Assembly (NCBI RefSeq): GCF_026013965.1
Contig: NZ_CP110341.1
Location: forward strand, 62,001 to 126,000
Source of the DNA: Brevibacterium sp. JSBI002
GTDB taxonomy: Bacteria; Actinomycetota; Actinomycetes; Actinomycetales; Brevibacteriaceae
Direction of reading: 5' to 3'
DNA: 64,000 nt
The position numbers and the translations under genes were made by a program. Shown here piece after piece: positions 1 to 7,445 of the stretch. The notes under the pieces are model-generated. The model saw nothing but the letters and a program-made list of their open reading frames with translations, searched no databases and was not told where the DNA came from. How positions within the stretch are numbered: position 1 is the stretch's first letter; every line of letters starts with the position of its first letter.

Positions 1-411
1 TACACCGTCTTCATCGGTCTCGTCACCCTCACGCCCAACCAGCTGGACACGGGCCCCGGATCGGTCATCGCGTTGCTGCTCGAGTTCCTCGCTTCCCACC
101 GGGTGACCTCGTGGATCGACTACGACATGCTCGAGAAGCTGGCGAACGTCGGAATGTTCATCCCCTTCGGGCTTCTCCTGGCGCTGCAGTGCGGTCGCGG
201 CCGCTGGTGGGTCGGCTGGGTCACGGGGATTGCCTTCACCTGCCTCATCGAGGGCACGCAGGCGACTCTGCTCTCACCCACTCGCTTCGGCACGATCAGC
301 GACCTCGTGACGAACAGCCTCGGCGCCGGCATCGGAGCGGTGGCCGGACTCATCGCCATGACCCTCTGGCCGGGGTCTGACGACGTTCCCGTCGATCACG
401 AGGTGCACTGA
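1..411 (+). CDS. VanZ-like membrane protein, 5' end outside window
   Basis: The frame is open from the first base and ends at the TGA at 409-411, so the gene starts upstream of the window. The visible 136 residues contain the VanZ core: an EKLANVGMFIPFG segment, a hydrophobic helix ending in IEGTQ, and a conserved SDLVTNSLGAGIGA motif before a last membrane helix. VanZ-like proteins are small multi-pass membrane proteins; VanZ itself gives low-level teicoplanin resistance, but most chromosomal homologues have no proven role. The next gene (535-1011) is a clear paralogue aligning along the whole visible length, so this is a tandem duplication. A TTG at 73 could be mistaken for a start, but homology to the paralogue continues upstream of it (YTVFIGLVTLTP versus YTLFIAAITLTP). 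Confidence 0.85.
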   Translation, partial: YTVFIGLVTLTPNQLDTGPGSVIALLLEFLASHRVTSWIDYDMLEKLANVGMFIPFGLLLALQCGRGRWWVGWVTGIAFTCLIEGTQATLLSPTRFGTISDLVTNSLGAGIGAVAGLIAMTLWPGSDDVPVDHEVH

Positions 412-469
412 ACACGTGATGCACTGATGTCGCGGTGCATGGATCGTGGGGTGCACTGATCGCGGTCAG

Positions 470-498
470 CTGCGCATTGACCATGCGCAGCTGCGCAT
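470..498. repeat. Inverted/direct repeat between the two VanZ genes
   Basis: CTGCGCAT (470-477) is followed after 5 bases by its reverse complement ATGCGCAG (483-490) and at once by a further CTGCGCAT (491-498). The same 120-base gap also holds three GCACTGA words. It could be an operator for the second VanZ gene or a by-product of the tandem duplication. There is no T-run, so a terminator is less likely. Confidence 0.45.
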
Positions 499-534
499 TG
501 ATCGCACTCCAAGGATTCAGTCGTATGTTGGACG

Positions 535-1011
535 GTGATGACAGATCGTGATCAGCGCACAGTCGGTGCGCCGCTGGCCCTTCTCGTCCTCTACACCCTC
601 TTCATCGCCGCCATCACGCTGACCCCGCAGCAGATGGGCACCGGCCCGGACACCCTCATCGGGCACGCACTCGACCTCTTCGCCGCTCACCGGGAGACTG
701 CCTGGCTGACCTATGAACGGGTCGAGAAGCTGGGCAATGTGGCGATGTTCATTCCCTTCGGCTTCCTCGCGGCCCTGCACTTCGGGCGCCGACGCTGGTG
801 GCTCGGATTCCTCTTCGGCGCGGGTTTCAGCGCCGCCATCGAGATCTTCCAGGGCACCGTGCTCACTCAGTCCCGCTTCGCCACGCTCAGCGACCTCGTC
901 ACGAACACTCTCGGCGCCGGCATCGGCGCGCTCCTCGGCCTGTGCTGCCTGGCCGCATGGCCGAAACGGTCGACGAGGCGGGAATCCGAAAAGGAGCTCG
1001 CGCCGGTGTAG
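535..1011 (+). CDS. VanZ family membrane protein
   Basis: Complete 158-residue VanZ-like protein. It opens with a TM helix (ALLVLYTLFIAAITLTP), then the family core EKLGNVAMFIPFGFL, a helix with IEIFQGT, and SDLVTNTLGAGIGALLG leading into the last helix; the tail is basic and hydrophilic. Length is normal for the family. The start is GTG at 535 or the adjacent ATG at 538; no strong Shine-Dalgarno is visible. It lies 123 bases after the paralogous VanZ gene on the same strand and the two share conserved blocks across their length. A third, more distant VanZ gene lies at 39503. The specific role (glycopeptide tolerance, envelope maintenance or other) cannot be read from sequence. Confidence 0.85.
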   Translation: MMTDRDQRTVGAPLALLVLYTLFIAAITLTPQQMGTGPDTLIGHALDLFAAHRETAWLTYERVEKLGNVAMFIPFGFLAALHFGRRRWWLGFLFGAGFSAAIEIFQGTVLTQSRFATLSDLVTNTLGAGIGALLGLCCLAAWPKRSTRRESEKELAPV

Positions 1012-1092
1012 GTCCGATCACGTCAGTCCGGGGCCCCGGTTGTCCGCCGACCTTCCAGCCGGCCCTTCGGTGACCGCTCGATCTCCCGGCCC

Positions 1093-1566
1093 TCAGTCGT
1101 CCTCGGCTTCTTCGAGGGCCGCGATGCACCGCCCGAGCGCCTCGGTGACCATCGTCCGAGTCTCATCGTCGAGCGATGAGACCATGCGCCCGGAGACCGC
1201 CTCGACGCGGGAGACGGCCTGATCGAGCACCTCAAAGCCCGCCGAGGTGAGGCGTGTGGGCAGGATGCGACCGGACTCGGCCGTGGAGGGTCGCTCAATC
1301 AGTCCCCGTTCCTGGAGTCCGCGCAGCAGCGTATTCATCGTCTGCCGGGTGACGAAGGCGCCGCGCGCGAGCTCGGAATTCGACGCGCCCGGTCTCCGGC
1401 GCAGCTGTTCGAGGCAGTTGTACTGCGGGGTGGTCAGCTCCAGCGGCCGCAGCGTCTCGTCCATCTTCGACCGCAGCGTCGACTGCAGGTGCTTGAGCTG
1501 AAAGCCGAGCAGCGACTCGAGGCTGTCTTCTCCTGCGTGGTCTTCAGCATCCTTCTCTTGACTCAT
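1093..1566 (-). CDS. MarR family transcriptional regulator
   Basis: 157 residues, the usual MarR size. A winged helix-turn-helix occupies about residues 45-105 (LTTPQYNCLEQLRRRPG, then SNSELARGAFVTRQTMNTLL as recognition region, then the wing with RILPTRLTSAG); flanking helices form the dimer interface. MarR proteins are mostly ligand-released repressors. The gene is divergent from a VOC-domain gene at 1669, and the 102-base gap carries TGACAT/ATGTCA dyads overlapping a promoter, so self-regulation and control of the VOC gene are likely (inference). ATG at 1566 is the start; other in-frame starts are internal. Confidence 0.9.
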   Translation of the reverse strand: MSQEKDAEDHAGEDSLESLLGFQLKHLQSTLRSKMDETLRPLELTTPQYNCLEQLRRRPGASNSELARGAFVTRQTMNTLLRGLQERGLIERPSTAESGRILPTRLTSAGFEVLDQAVSRVEAVSGRMVSSLDDETRTMVTEALGRCIAALEEAEDD

Positions 1567-1575
1567 GTAAGCATT

Positions 1576-1610
1576 CTGACATACATTGGGTCATGTCAGG
1601 ATACTGACAT
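1576..1610 (+). promoter_or_regulatory. Promoter with overlapping MarR-type operator
   Basis: TGACAT (1577-1582) and ATGTCA (1593-1598) form a dyad with a 10-base spacer, and TGACAT recurs at 1605-1610. The repeats overlap a plausible sigma-70 promoter reading right (CTGACA at 1576-1581, 18-base spacer, GATACT at 1600-1605) toward the VOC gene. A repressor bound here would block both divergent genes. The MarR gene on the other side is the natural candidate. Confidence 0.6.
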
Positions 1611-1668
1611 TAAAGGCGAGGGCGGTCCGCCGCGAGGCGGCGAGCTGCCGTGAGATGAGGAGGACGCC

Positions 1669-2127
1669 ATGAACACGTCAATGAGCACAGAGAAGATGGG
1701 CACAGAATCGGCCGCCACGGAATCGACCGGTGCGGAGGCAGGCGCCACACAGCAGGTCGGCTCTGTGAGCGGCCCGGACTTCATCGCCTTGCAGGTCCGA
1801 GACGTGGAAGCGGCCGCCCGGTTCTACGAATCGCATCTCGGGCTCACCCGTGCCCCGGTCGCTCCTCCCGGAGCGGTCGTCTTCACGACGTCGCCGATTC
1901 CCATTGCCGTGCGCGAACCGCTGCCCGGCGTTGATCTCGACGCCGGGGACCTCCCGGGGAACGGGGTGGCATTGTGGCTGAGGTGCGACGATGCCCGCGC
2001 TCTTCATGATTCCCTCGCCGAGGCGGGGGTGGAGATCCTCCGGGCGCCAGCTCCCAGCCCCTTCGGACTGACCTTCGCCTTCGCCGATCCCGACGGCTAT
2101 GCAGTGACCCTGCACGACGCAGGGTGA
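1669..2127 (+). CDS. VOC (glyoxalase/bleomycin-resistance fold) protein
   Basis: 152 residues. After a polar, Thr/Ala/Glu-rich N-terminal stretch of about 38 residues comes a single VOC domain: GPDFIALQVRDVEAAARFYE, then LGLTRAP, and a closing FADPDGYAVTLHD. Such domains bind a metal and act as glyoxalases, dioxygenases or drug-binding proteins; the substrate is not evident. ATG at 1669 has a good ribosome site (GAGGA, about 1655-1663). The long N-terminal tail contains a second Met at 1681, so the true start could be slightly downstream. Divergent from and probably controlled by the MarR regulator at 1093. The stop directly abuts the stop of the convergent gene at 2128. Confidence 0.85.
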   Translation: MNTSMSTEKMGTESAATESTGAEAGATQQVGSVSGPDFIALQVRDVEAAARFYESHLGLTRAPVAPPGAVVFTTSPIPIAVREPLPGVDLDAGDLPGNGVALWLRCDDARALHDSLAEAGVEILRAPAPSPFGLTFAFADPDGYAVTLHDAG

Positions 2128-2391
2128 TCAGCCGAGCGAGTCGACGATCTTCTTGATCCGGCGGTCGCGGGTCTCACCGCCGGCGACGCCGATCTTCTCC
2201 CGGTGCTCCTTGGCGAGCGGGAGCAGGTACTTCCCACCCATCACCGTGGTCGTCGAGAAATACGAATAGCCTTCGATCGTGACGATGACCGGGACCCGCT
2301 TGCCCACGCCGAAGCCGAGCACGATGTCCTCGGGAACTTCGATGCCGACGTCGTTGCCGAGTTTCAGGAGTTCAGTGGTGAACGTGACCAT
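2128..2391 (-). CDS. Small DUF1905-domain protein
   Basis: 87 residues with the DUF1905 pattern: a short strand (VTFTTELLK), then GIEVPEDIVLGFGVGKRVPVIVTIEGYSYFSTTTVMGGKYLLPL, with the typical valine-rich strands and the GGKYLLPL turn. DUF1905 proteins are small beta-barrel-like domains of unknown function, sometimes joined to a YdeI-type tail. Here the C-terminus passes quickly into RDRRIKKIVDSLG, which resembles the end of such a tail, so an internal segment may be missing relative to longer relatives (inference). ATG at 2391. It ends exactly where the convergent VOC gene ends, with no space for a terminator between them. Confidence 0.75.
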   Translation of the reverse strand: MVTFTTELLKLGNDVGIEVPEDIVLGFGVGKRVPVIVTIEGYSYFSTTTVMGGKYLLPLAKEHREKIGVAGGETRDRRIKKIVDSLG

Positions 2392-2436
2392 GCGGCCTCC
2401 TCGGTGAGTGGATGGTCTTGACCGAGCGTAGGCCGA

Positions 2437-3408
2437 TCAGTCCTCGTCGACAAGGTCGGGAGCGGTTTCGGTGGTCGAGAAGGTCGGCCACCAGCAGCGT
2501 ACGCGCTTGGCGTAGTCGCGGTATTCGTCGCCGAAGCGCTCGATCAGGTCGGTCTCCTCGTGGGGGCGGATGAGCCAGTTCCACAGCAGTGAGCCGATGA
2601 GTGCGTATACGACGACGAGCCACGAACCGATGAGCAGGCCCATCGCCATGCCCTGGACGATGCCTGCGATGGCCATCGGATTGCGGACGAAGGCGTAGGG
2701 ACCGCGGGTGACGAGGTGATGGGCCATCTGGGAGGGCAGCGGTGTGCCGGAGCCGAAGTTCGCAATCGCTCTGGCCGACCACACGCCGATGACGCTGGAG
2801 ATGGCGAGCAGGGCGAAACCGACGACGACCAGGAGGATCGGGAACTTATAGGCGAGGTTCCAGCGGTCTTCGAAGGCATTGATGATGACCGGGATGATGA
2901 TGAGGAACACGCCCCAGAACACGACGATCTGGATGGTGGTCCGCATCAGCAGGCGGGACCGGATGCGGGTATGCGAACTGTGGAACGCGAAGGGTCCGAT
3001 GAGGAGCTTCTCGGACGGGATGCGCCCGACGATCATGAGCACACCGGCAAGGAGGCTGCCGAGCGCGGCGAGGATCATGAGGACGGCGCCGAGTCCCGCC
3101 TCGGTGGTGGCGGTCGCATAGACGACCATGCCCAGGGCCACGAGCACGGTCCAACCGGTCGCGATCCACACCGCCCAGCGGAAGTTGAGCGCGGCCAGGG
3201 CCGAGCCGATGACGAAGAGCGGAATATCGACGAATGCGATGAGCAGCGGGTCGATGCTGCCGAGCGTCGCGTCGGCCACCCCGGGAACCATCGCGGTGCC
3301 CAGCCACCACGCCGCTCCGGCGAGGGCCTGGAGGGCGAAGTACATCCGGCCGTGGAAGATGCGCAGTCGTTTCTTCGGTTTGTTCACTTCGGTGAGATGT
3401 CGATTCAT
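2437..3408 (-). CDS. Isoprenylcysteine carboxyl methyltransferase-like membrane protein
   Basis: 323 residues, integral membrane, with about seven hydrophobic segments. The C-terminal part carries the ICMT/phospholipid-methyltransferase signature: HLVTRGPYAFVRNPMAIAG (from about residue 231), a hydrophobic helix, then RPHEETDLIERFGDEYRDY and a closing CWWP. Family members transfer a methyl group from S-adenosylmethionine to lipid or prenyl-type substrates in the membrane; bacterial substrates are mostly unknown. The N-terminal half is an extra block of helices not needed for the motif. Its ATG (3406-3408) overlaps the TGA of the upstream PhzF gene by four bases, so the two are co-translated. 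Confidence 0.8.
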   Translation of the reverse strand: MNRHLTEVNKPKKRLRIFHGRMYFALQALAGAAWWLGTAMVPGVADATLGSIDPLLIAFVDIPLFVIGSALAALNFRWAVWIATGWTVLVALGMVVYATATTEAGLGAVLMILAALGSLLAGVLMIVGRIPSEKLLIGPFAFHSSHTRIRSRLLMRTTIQIVVFWGVFLIIIPVIINAFEDRWNLAYKFPILLVVVGFALLAISSVIGVWSARAIANFGSGTPLPSQMAHHLVTRGPYAFVRNPMAIAGIVQGMAMGLLIGSWLVVVYALIGSLLWNWLIRPHEETDLIERFGDEYRDYAKRVRCWWPTFSTTETAPDLVDED

Positions 3409-4310
3409 GTGTGCACCGTCCCGCGGATGCAGATGGATGTGTCTCCGCCGACCCAGATCTCGTCGTCCTCGGCGGCGATGGAGATGACTCCGGAGCGGCC
3501 GAGCGCGGTTCCCTGGGTCGCGGTATAGCTGTTCGGGGCCAGGTTCTCACCGATGAGCCATTGGGCGACGGAGGCGTTGAGGCTGCCGGTCACCGGATCC
3601 TCGGCGACGCCGACTCCCGGCACGAAGGCGCGGATCTCGTACTCGTGGTCCGACCCGTCGGGGTGGGCGCCGAGGACGCCGAGCTTCGCATCCGGGATCG
3701 CCGAGAAGTCCGGGGTCAGTGCGAGCACCTGTTCGGCGCTGGACAGTCGCACGGCCGCCCAGCCGGGGCCGTTGTCGGCCCACTGGTGTCCGAGGATCTC
3801 GGAGCGATCGACGCCGAGGGCGGCTGCGATCTGCTCGACGTACGCCTCGTCGAGCGGTCCCGAGCGCAGGCGATCGGGGGCGGCGAAGGCGAGGAGTTCG
3901 GAGGATGCGGTCGCTGGTTCGGTTGGGGTGGTCGGGCTGGTCGGATCGGTCGGGCCGCCTCGGCGAGGGGATCTGCGGATGTCGACGAGACCGGCACCGC
4001 ACTCCTGGACGATGCGGTCCGCGTGTTTCGGGGCGCCGCCGGCGTCGAGCCAGGCCGCTGCCGAACCGAGCGTGGGGTGGCCGGCGAAGGGCAGCTCTCG
4101 GTGCGGGGTGAAGATGCGCAGGCGGTAGTCGGCCGCGGGGTCGTCGGGCGGGAGGACGAAGGTGGTCTCGGACAGGTTCGTCCAGTTCGCGATGCGGGCC
4201 ATCTGCGTGTCATCGAGGCCATCGGCGTCGACGGTGACCGCGACGGGGTTGCCCTGGAAGGGCACGGCAGAGAAGACATCGACCTGGGCGAAACGACGGT
4301 GCTGTGACAA
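3405..4310 (-). CDS. PhzF family isomerase/epimerase
   Basis: 301 residues. The N-terminus reads FAQVDVFSAVPFQGNPVAV, the family hallmark; Glu48 in NLSETTFVLP aligns with the catalytic Glu of PhzF, and GHPTLGSAAAWL and EDPVTGSLNASVAQWL match the two later family motifs. PhzF enzymes isomerise small metabolites; only a few make phenazine precursors, so no phenazine pathway is implied. A Pro/Thr-rich stretch in the middle looks like an expanded inter-domain loop. The frame stays open far upstream, but homology begins just after 4310 and a GAAGGAG site lies five bases before the TTG at 4308-4310, so TTG is chosen; GTG at 4316 is the alternative. Coupled to the methyltransferase downstream through ATGA. 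Confidence 0.85.
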   Translation of the reverse strand: MSQHRRFAQVDVFSAVPFQGNPVAVTVDADGLDDTQMARIANWTNLSETTFVLPPDDPAADYRLRIFTPHRELPFAGHPTLGSAAAWLDAGGAPKHADRIVQECGAGLVDIRRSPRRGGPTDPTSPTTPTEPATASSELLAFAAPDRLRSGPLDEAYVEQIAAALGVDRSEILGHQWADNGPGWAAVRLSSAEQVLALTPDFSAIPDAKLGVLGAHPDGSDHEYEIRAFVPGVGVAEDPVTGSLNASVAQWLIGENLAPNSYTATQGTALGRSGVISIAAEDDEIWVGGDTSICIRGTVHT

Positions 4311-4488
4311 TGACACTCCTTCGCAATATGCGGACCACGCTGCGAGCGGGGGATTGCGCGGGCGCTTCTCACAGTGTAAAGGCCCAGGCCGGAGCGTCGG
4401 TGGATTGGCCCCTGTTGGCGCGGGGGTGTCAGCTGCGGAGGGCGGCGGTTCGGTCGACTCGGTGCGACCGGTGATTGCATAATGAGGC

Positions 4489-5595
4489 ATGCACTCAGGT
4501 GACACTGCGCGGAGACGAGGTCCTCGCATCGGAATGCTCGGCGGCGGGTTCATGGGCCGCGTCCACAGTCGAGCCGCACGTTCGGCCGGAGCCGTGCTCG
4601 ACTCGGTCGCATCGTCGCGGCCGGAGAGATCGGCACAAGCGGCGGCGAATCTCGGCTTCGAGAATTCGACTGCGCCCGACGAACTGCTCGGCCGCACCTT
4701 CGACGCAATCCACATCTGCACGCCCAACGACGTCCACGCGGCACAGTCCCTGCAGGCGCTGGACGCGGGGTCGAACATCATCTGCGAGAAGCCCTTGGCC
4801 ACTGATTCGGCCGCCGCGCGTGCCGTGTTGGCCTGCGCCGACGAGGCGGGTCTGCTTGGGACCGTTCCGTTCGTCTATCGCTACCACCCGATGGTGCGCG
4901 AGGCCCGAGCCCGATTCCGCGAGGGGCAAGCCGGGACGCTGCTTACCGTCGACGCGGGATACCTGCAGGACTGGCTGCTCGGCTCGGGCGACGAGAACTG
5001 GCGCGTCGAGACTGAGCGCGGCGGCCCCTCGCGGGCCTTCGCCGACATCGGCTCCCACCTCGTCGACCTCATCGAGTTCATCGTCGATGACCGAATATCG
5101 TCCCTGGTGGCGACCACGAGGACAGTTCACCCACGCCGAGGCGGCACCGCGGTGACCACGGAGGACACCGTGGCTGCAACCGTCGAGTTCTCCGGCGGCG
5201 CCATCGGTTCGCTGCTGGTGTCCCAGCTGGCTCCCGGACGCAAGAACGGACTGACCGTGGAGATCGCCGGCACCGAGGCGAGCATGCGCTTCGAGCAGGA
5301 GCAGCCCGAGCAGCTGTGGTTCGGCAAGCGCGCCGACAGCCGCCTCCTCGTCCGCGATCCCGACTCCCTGTCCGCCGATGCCGCGCGCCTGTGCATGGTC
5401 CCGGCCGGCCATCCGCAGGGATACCAGGATGCGTTCAATGGCTTCGTCGCCGACTCCTATGCCTACTTCGCCGGCGAGCGACCCGAAGGTCTGCCGACTC
5501 TGCGAGACGGGGTGCGAGCCGTGCTCGTGACGGAGGCCGTGCTGCGGTCGGTACACGAACGTTCTTGGGTCGATGTCGAGTCGCTGGGCCTCTAG
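4489..5595 (+). CDS. Gfo/Idh/MocA family NAD(P)-dependent oxidoreductase
   Basis: 368 residues. A Rossmann N-terminus carries GGGFMG (18-23) for the dinucleotide, then IHICTPNDVH (74-83) and CEKPL (EKP at 100-102), the conserved catalytic lysine motif of this family. The C-terminal half is the usual beta-sheet substrate domain, with DIGSHLVDLIEF supplying the conserved Asp/His. Family members oxidise or reduce sugars, inositols or other hydroxy compounds; the substrate cannot be assigned. It stands alone, divergent from the PhzF pair. The ATG at 4489 lacks a strong ribosome site; a TGCATAAT-like patch just upstream may be its promoter. Confidence 0.9.
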   Translation: MHSGDTARRRGPRIGMLGGGFMGRVHSRAARSAGAVLDSVASSRPERSAQAAANLGFENSTAPDELLGRTFDAIHICTPNDVHAAQSLQALDAGSNIICEKPLATDSAAARAVLACADEAGLLGTVPFVYRYHPMVREARARFREGQAGTLLTVDAGYLQDWLLGSGDENWRVETERGGPSRAFADIGSHLVDLIEFIVDDRISSLVATTRTVHPRRGGTAVTTEDTVAATVEFSGGAIGSLLVSQLAPGRKNGLTVEIAGTEASMRFEQEQPEQLWFGKRADSRLLVRDPDSLSADAARLCMVPAGHPQGYQDAFNGFVADSYAYFAGERPEGLPTLRDGVRAVLVTEAVLRSVHERSWVDVESLGL

Positions 5596-5737
5596 GCGCC
5601 GTGACCTCCGGCACCATGGGCACCCCGACTGCCCGAACCGTGGGCGCCTCCTGCCTGAGTCATCGGAGTCCGACCTCCCGAATCGCTGAGGAGGTCCTGA
5701 GGGTCCCGCTCAGGAGCGGTTCGTACACTGGGCCGCT

Positions 5738-6487
5738 ATGGACTTCAAGCAGGCAACGGCGACGTGGTGGGATGCCATCACCTCGGGCTTCGGGCGGCAG
5801 GACGGGCTCGAGCTCGACATCCTCGGGCTCGTGCTCGTCATCGGAGTTCCCCTGGTCGTGACCCTGACTCCGGGGATCTGGAGGTTCTTCGGACTGTTCG
5901 TGACCTTCATCCACGAACTCGGTCACGCATTCGCCGCCCTGATGACGGGACGCGTGGTCAAGGGGATCTCACTGAACTTCGATCATTCGGGGCAGATGAA
6001 CTCCTTCGGCCGAGTCGGCTTCTCCGCCACTTGGGCGGGTTTCTGGGGATATCCGGCACCGGGCGTGCTCGGGCTCGTCCTGGCCACCTCGGCGGTCTTC
6101 GGTTGGGCCCCCTTGGCACTGTCAGTGGGCGCGCTGATCCTGTTGGTCGCGCTCATCTTCATCCGGAACTTCGCGGGCGCGGTCATCGCCGTGATCACGG
6201 CGATCGCGGCGCAGCTCGTCGTCGTGTTCCTGCCGCTGGAGTGGATCTCGGTCTTCGTCGCCGCGCTCGGCACGGCGCTGACGATCGGGTCGCTCAAGGA
6301 CCTCGTCAAGGTCATCCGCGTCCATACGCGCCGGCGCCACGTGCAGCAGTCCGATGCCTATATCCTCGCGCAGGGCTCGGCCTTGCCCGCCGGTGCCTGG
6401 CTGACGCTGTTTGCGCTGGTCATCATCGTCTGCGCGCTCGCCACCGCACGGGTGCTGTATACGGCGGTGTCGGTCGGCGCGGTGTGA
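5738..6487 (+). CDS. M50-like integral membrane metallopeptidase
   Basis: 249 residues with about six hydrophobic segments. HELGH at residues 59-63, inside a transmembrane stretch (FVTFIHELGHAFAALMTG), is the HExxH zinc site of M50/M50B intramembrane peptidases. The rest is hydrophobic helices with a basic loop (VHTRRRH), suggesting a cytoplasmic segment. M50 proteases cleave membrane-bound substrates such as anti-sigma factors; short M50B-like proteins of this type in actinobacteria are uncharacterised. No PDZ domain and no anti-sigma partner lies nearby. ATG at 5738 is the only start that keeps the first amphipathic segment. Confidence 0.8.
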   Translation: MDFKQATATWWDAITSGFGRQDGLELDILGLVLVIGVPLVVTLTPGIWRFFGLFVTFIHELGHAFAALMTGRVVKGISLNFDHSGQMNSFGRVGFSATWAGFWGYPAPGVLGLVLATSAVFGWAPLALSVGALILLVALIFIRNFAGAVIAVITAIAAQLVVVFLPLEWISVFVAALGTALTIGSLKDLVKVIRVHTRRRHVQQSDAYILAQGSALPAGAWLTLFALVIIVCALATARVLYTAVSVGAV

Positions 6488-6595
6488 ATGCGGCGAGCTT
6501 TGGGCGGCGAGCGTGCGGGGCGTGCCAGCTGTGGGAGGTGCCTCTGACCCGGCGGGCCGCGATTCCACGTCAGTGCCTGGTGGCAGAATCGGAGT

Positions 6596-7273
6596 ATGGC
6601 CCCACTTCCGAAGTTCTCCGCCGTCCTCTTCGACTGTGACGGAGTCCTCGTCGATTCCGAAAGCATCACGAACGGCGTCCTCCACCAAATGCTGCAGGAA
6701 CTCGGCTGGCAGCTGAGCGCCGAGGAATGCATTGCGCGATTCGTCGGCAAGATGCTCCGCGATGAGGCTGATGTCATCGAGGAGCACACCGGATTCCGCA
6801 TCGACGCGGAGTGGATGCAGGAGTTCCGACGGCGGCGCAATGCCCAGCTCGAGGCCTCCCTCCAAGCGATTCCCGGGGTCGTCGAGGCCGTTCACCGCAT
6901 CGCCGAGATCTACCCGGGCAGGATCGCCTGTGCTTCGGGAGCGGATCGTCCCAAGATCGAGCTGCAGCTGCGCAAGATCGGCCTGTTCGATGCCTTCGAC
7001 GGTCGGATCTTCTCCGGCATGGAGCAGCCGAACTCGAAGCCTGACCCGGACGTCTATTTGGCGGCAGCCGAATCCTTGCAGATCGACCCCGCCGAGGCGG
7101 CCGTGATCGAAGATTCCCCCACAGGCGTGATCGCCGGGGTTGCGGCCGGATCCCGCGTGCTCGGGTTCTGCCCGGATTCTCCGGTTCATCAGAGTGCGAA
7201 AACGCTGTTGGCTGCAGGTGCGGTTGAGACCTTCAGCGCGATGGATCAGCTGCCTGGCCTGTTGACTGAGTAG
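6596..7273 (+). CDS. HAD superfamily phosphatase / phosphomutase-like
   Basis: 225 residues. Motif I is LFDCDGVLVDSE, with nucleophile Asp13 and acid/base Asp15; a four-helix cap follows (about 20-85), then motif II (CASGA), the lysine of motif III (NSKPDPDVY) and motif IV EDSPTG. This is the subfamily of beta-phosphoglucomutase-like and phosphoglycolate phosphatases (HAD subfamily IA, variant 3). Substrate is probably a small phosphorylated sugar or acid but is not determined by sequence. Single gene; ATG at 6596. The next gene lies 172 bases downstream after an A+T-rich promoter region. Confidence 0.9.
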   Translation: MAPLPKFSAVLFDCDGVLVDSESITNGVLHQMLQELGWQLSAEECIARFVGKMLRDEADVIEEHTGFRIDAEWMQEFRRRRNAQLEASLQAIPGVVEAVHRIAEIYPGRIACASGADRPKIELQLRKIGLFDAFDGRIFSGMEQPNSKPDPDVYLAAAESLQIDPAEAAVIEDSPTGVIAGVAAGSRVLGFCPDSPVHQSAKTLLAAGAVETFSAMDQLPGLLTE

Positions 7274-7349
7274 GTACCTGGCTCGCTGAGCCTCGGCTGG
7301 GACGAAATTGAATCATCAAAATGTATCAAACGGCATTCAGAATCATAGC

Positions 7350-7378
7350 TTTACTTTTCGTAATCGAAATGTTACATT
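7350..7378 (+). promoter_or_regulatory. A+T-rich promoter region of the DUF222/HNH gene
   Basis: The stretch at about 7305-7415 is strikingly A+T-rich for this genome. Within it TTTACT (7350-7355), a 17-base spacer and TACATT (7373-7378) form a plausible promoter for the gene at 7446. Confidence 0.4.
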
Positions 7379-7445
7379 CATTTCTCCTTCTTGGAAGTAA
7401 AATGGAGTCAAGGCATTCACATCGACGTGAAAGGCGGCGAGACCG

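Noticed and set aside
4308..4802. Extension of the PhzF gene far upstream to 4802
   Set aside because: The extra stretch has no family similarity and overlaps the divergent oxidoreductase; a ribosome site sits just before the TTG at 4310.
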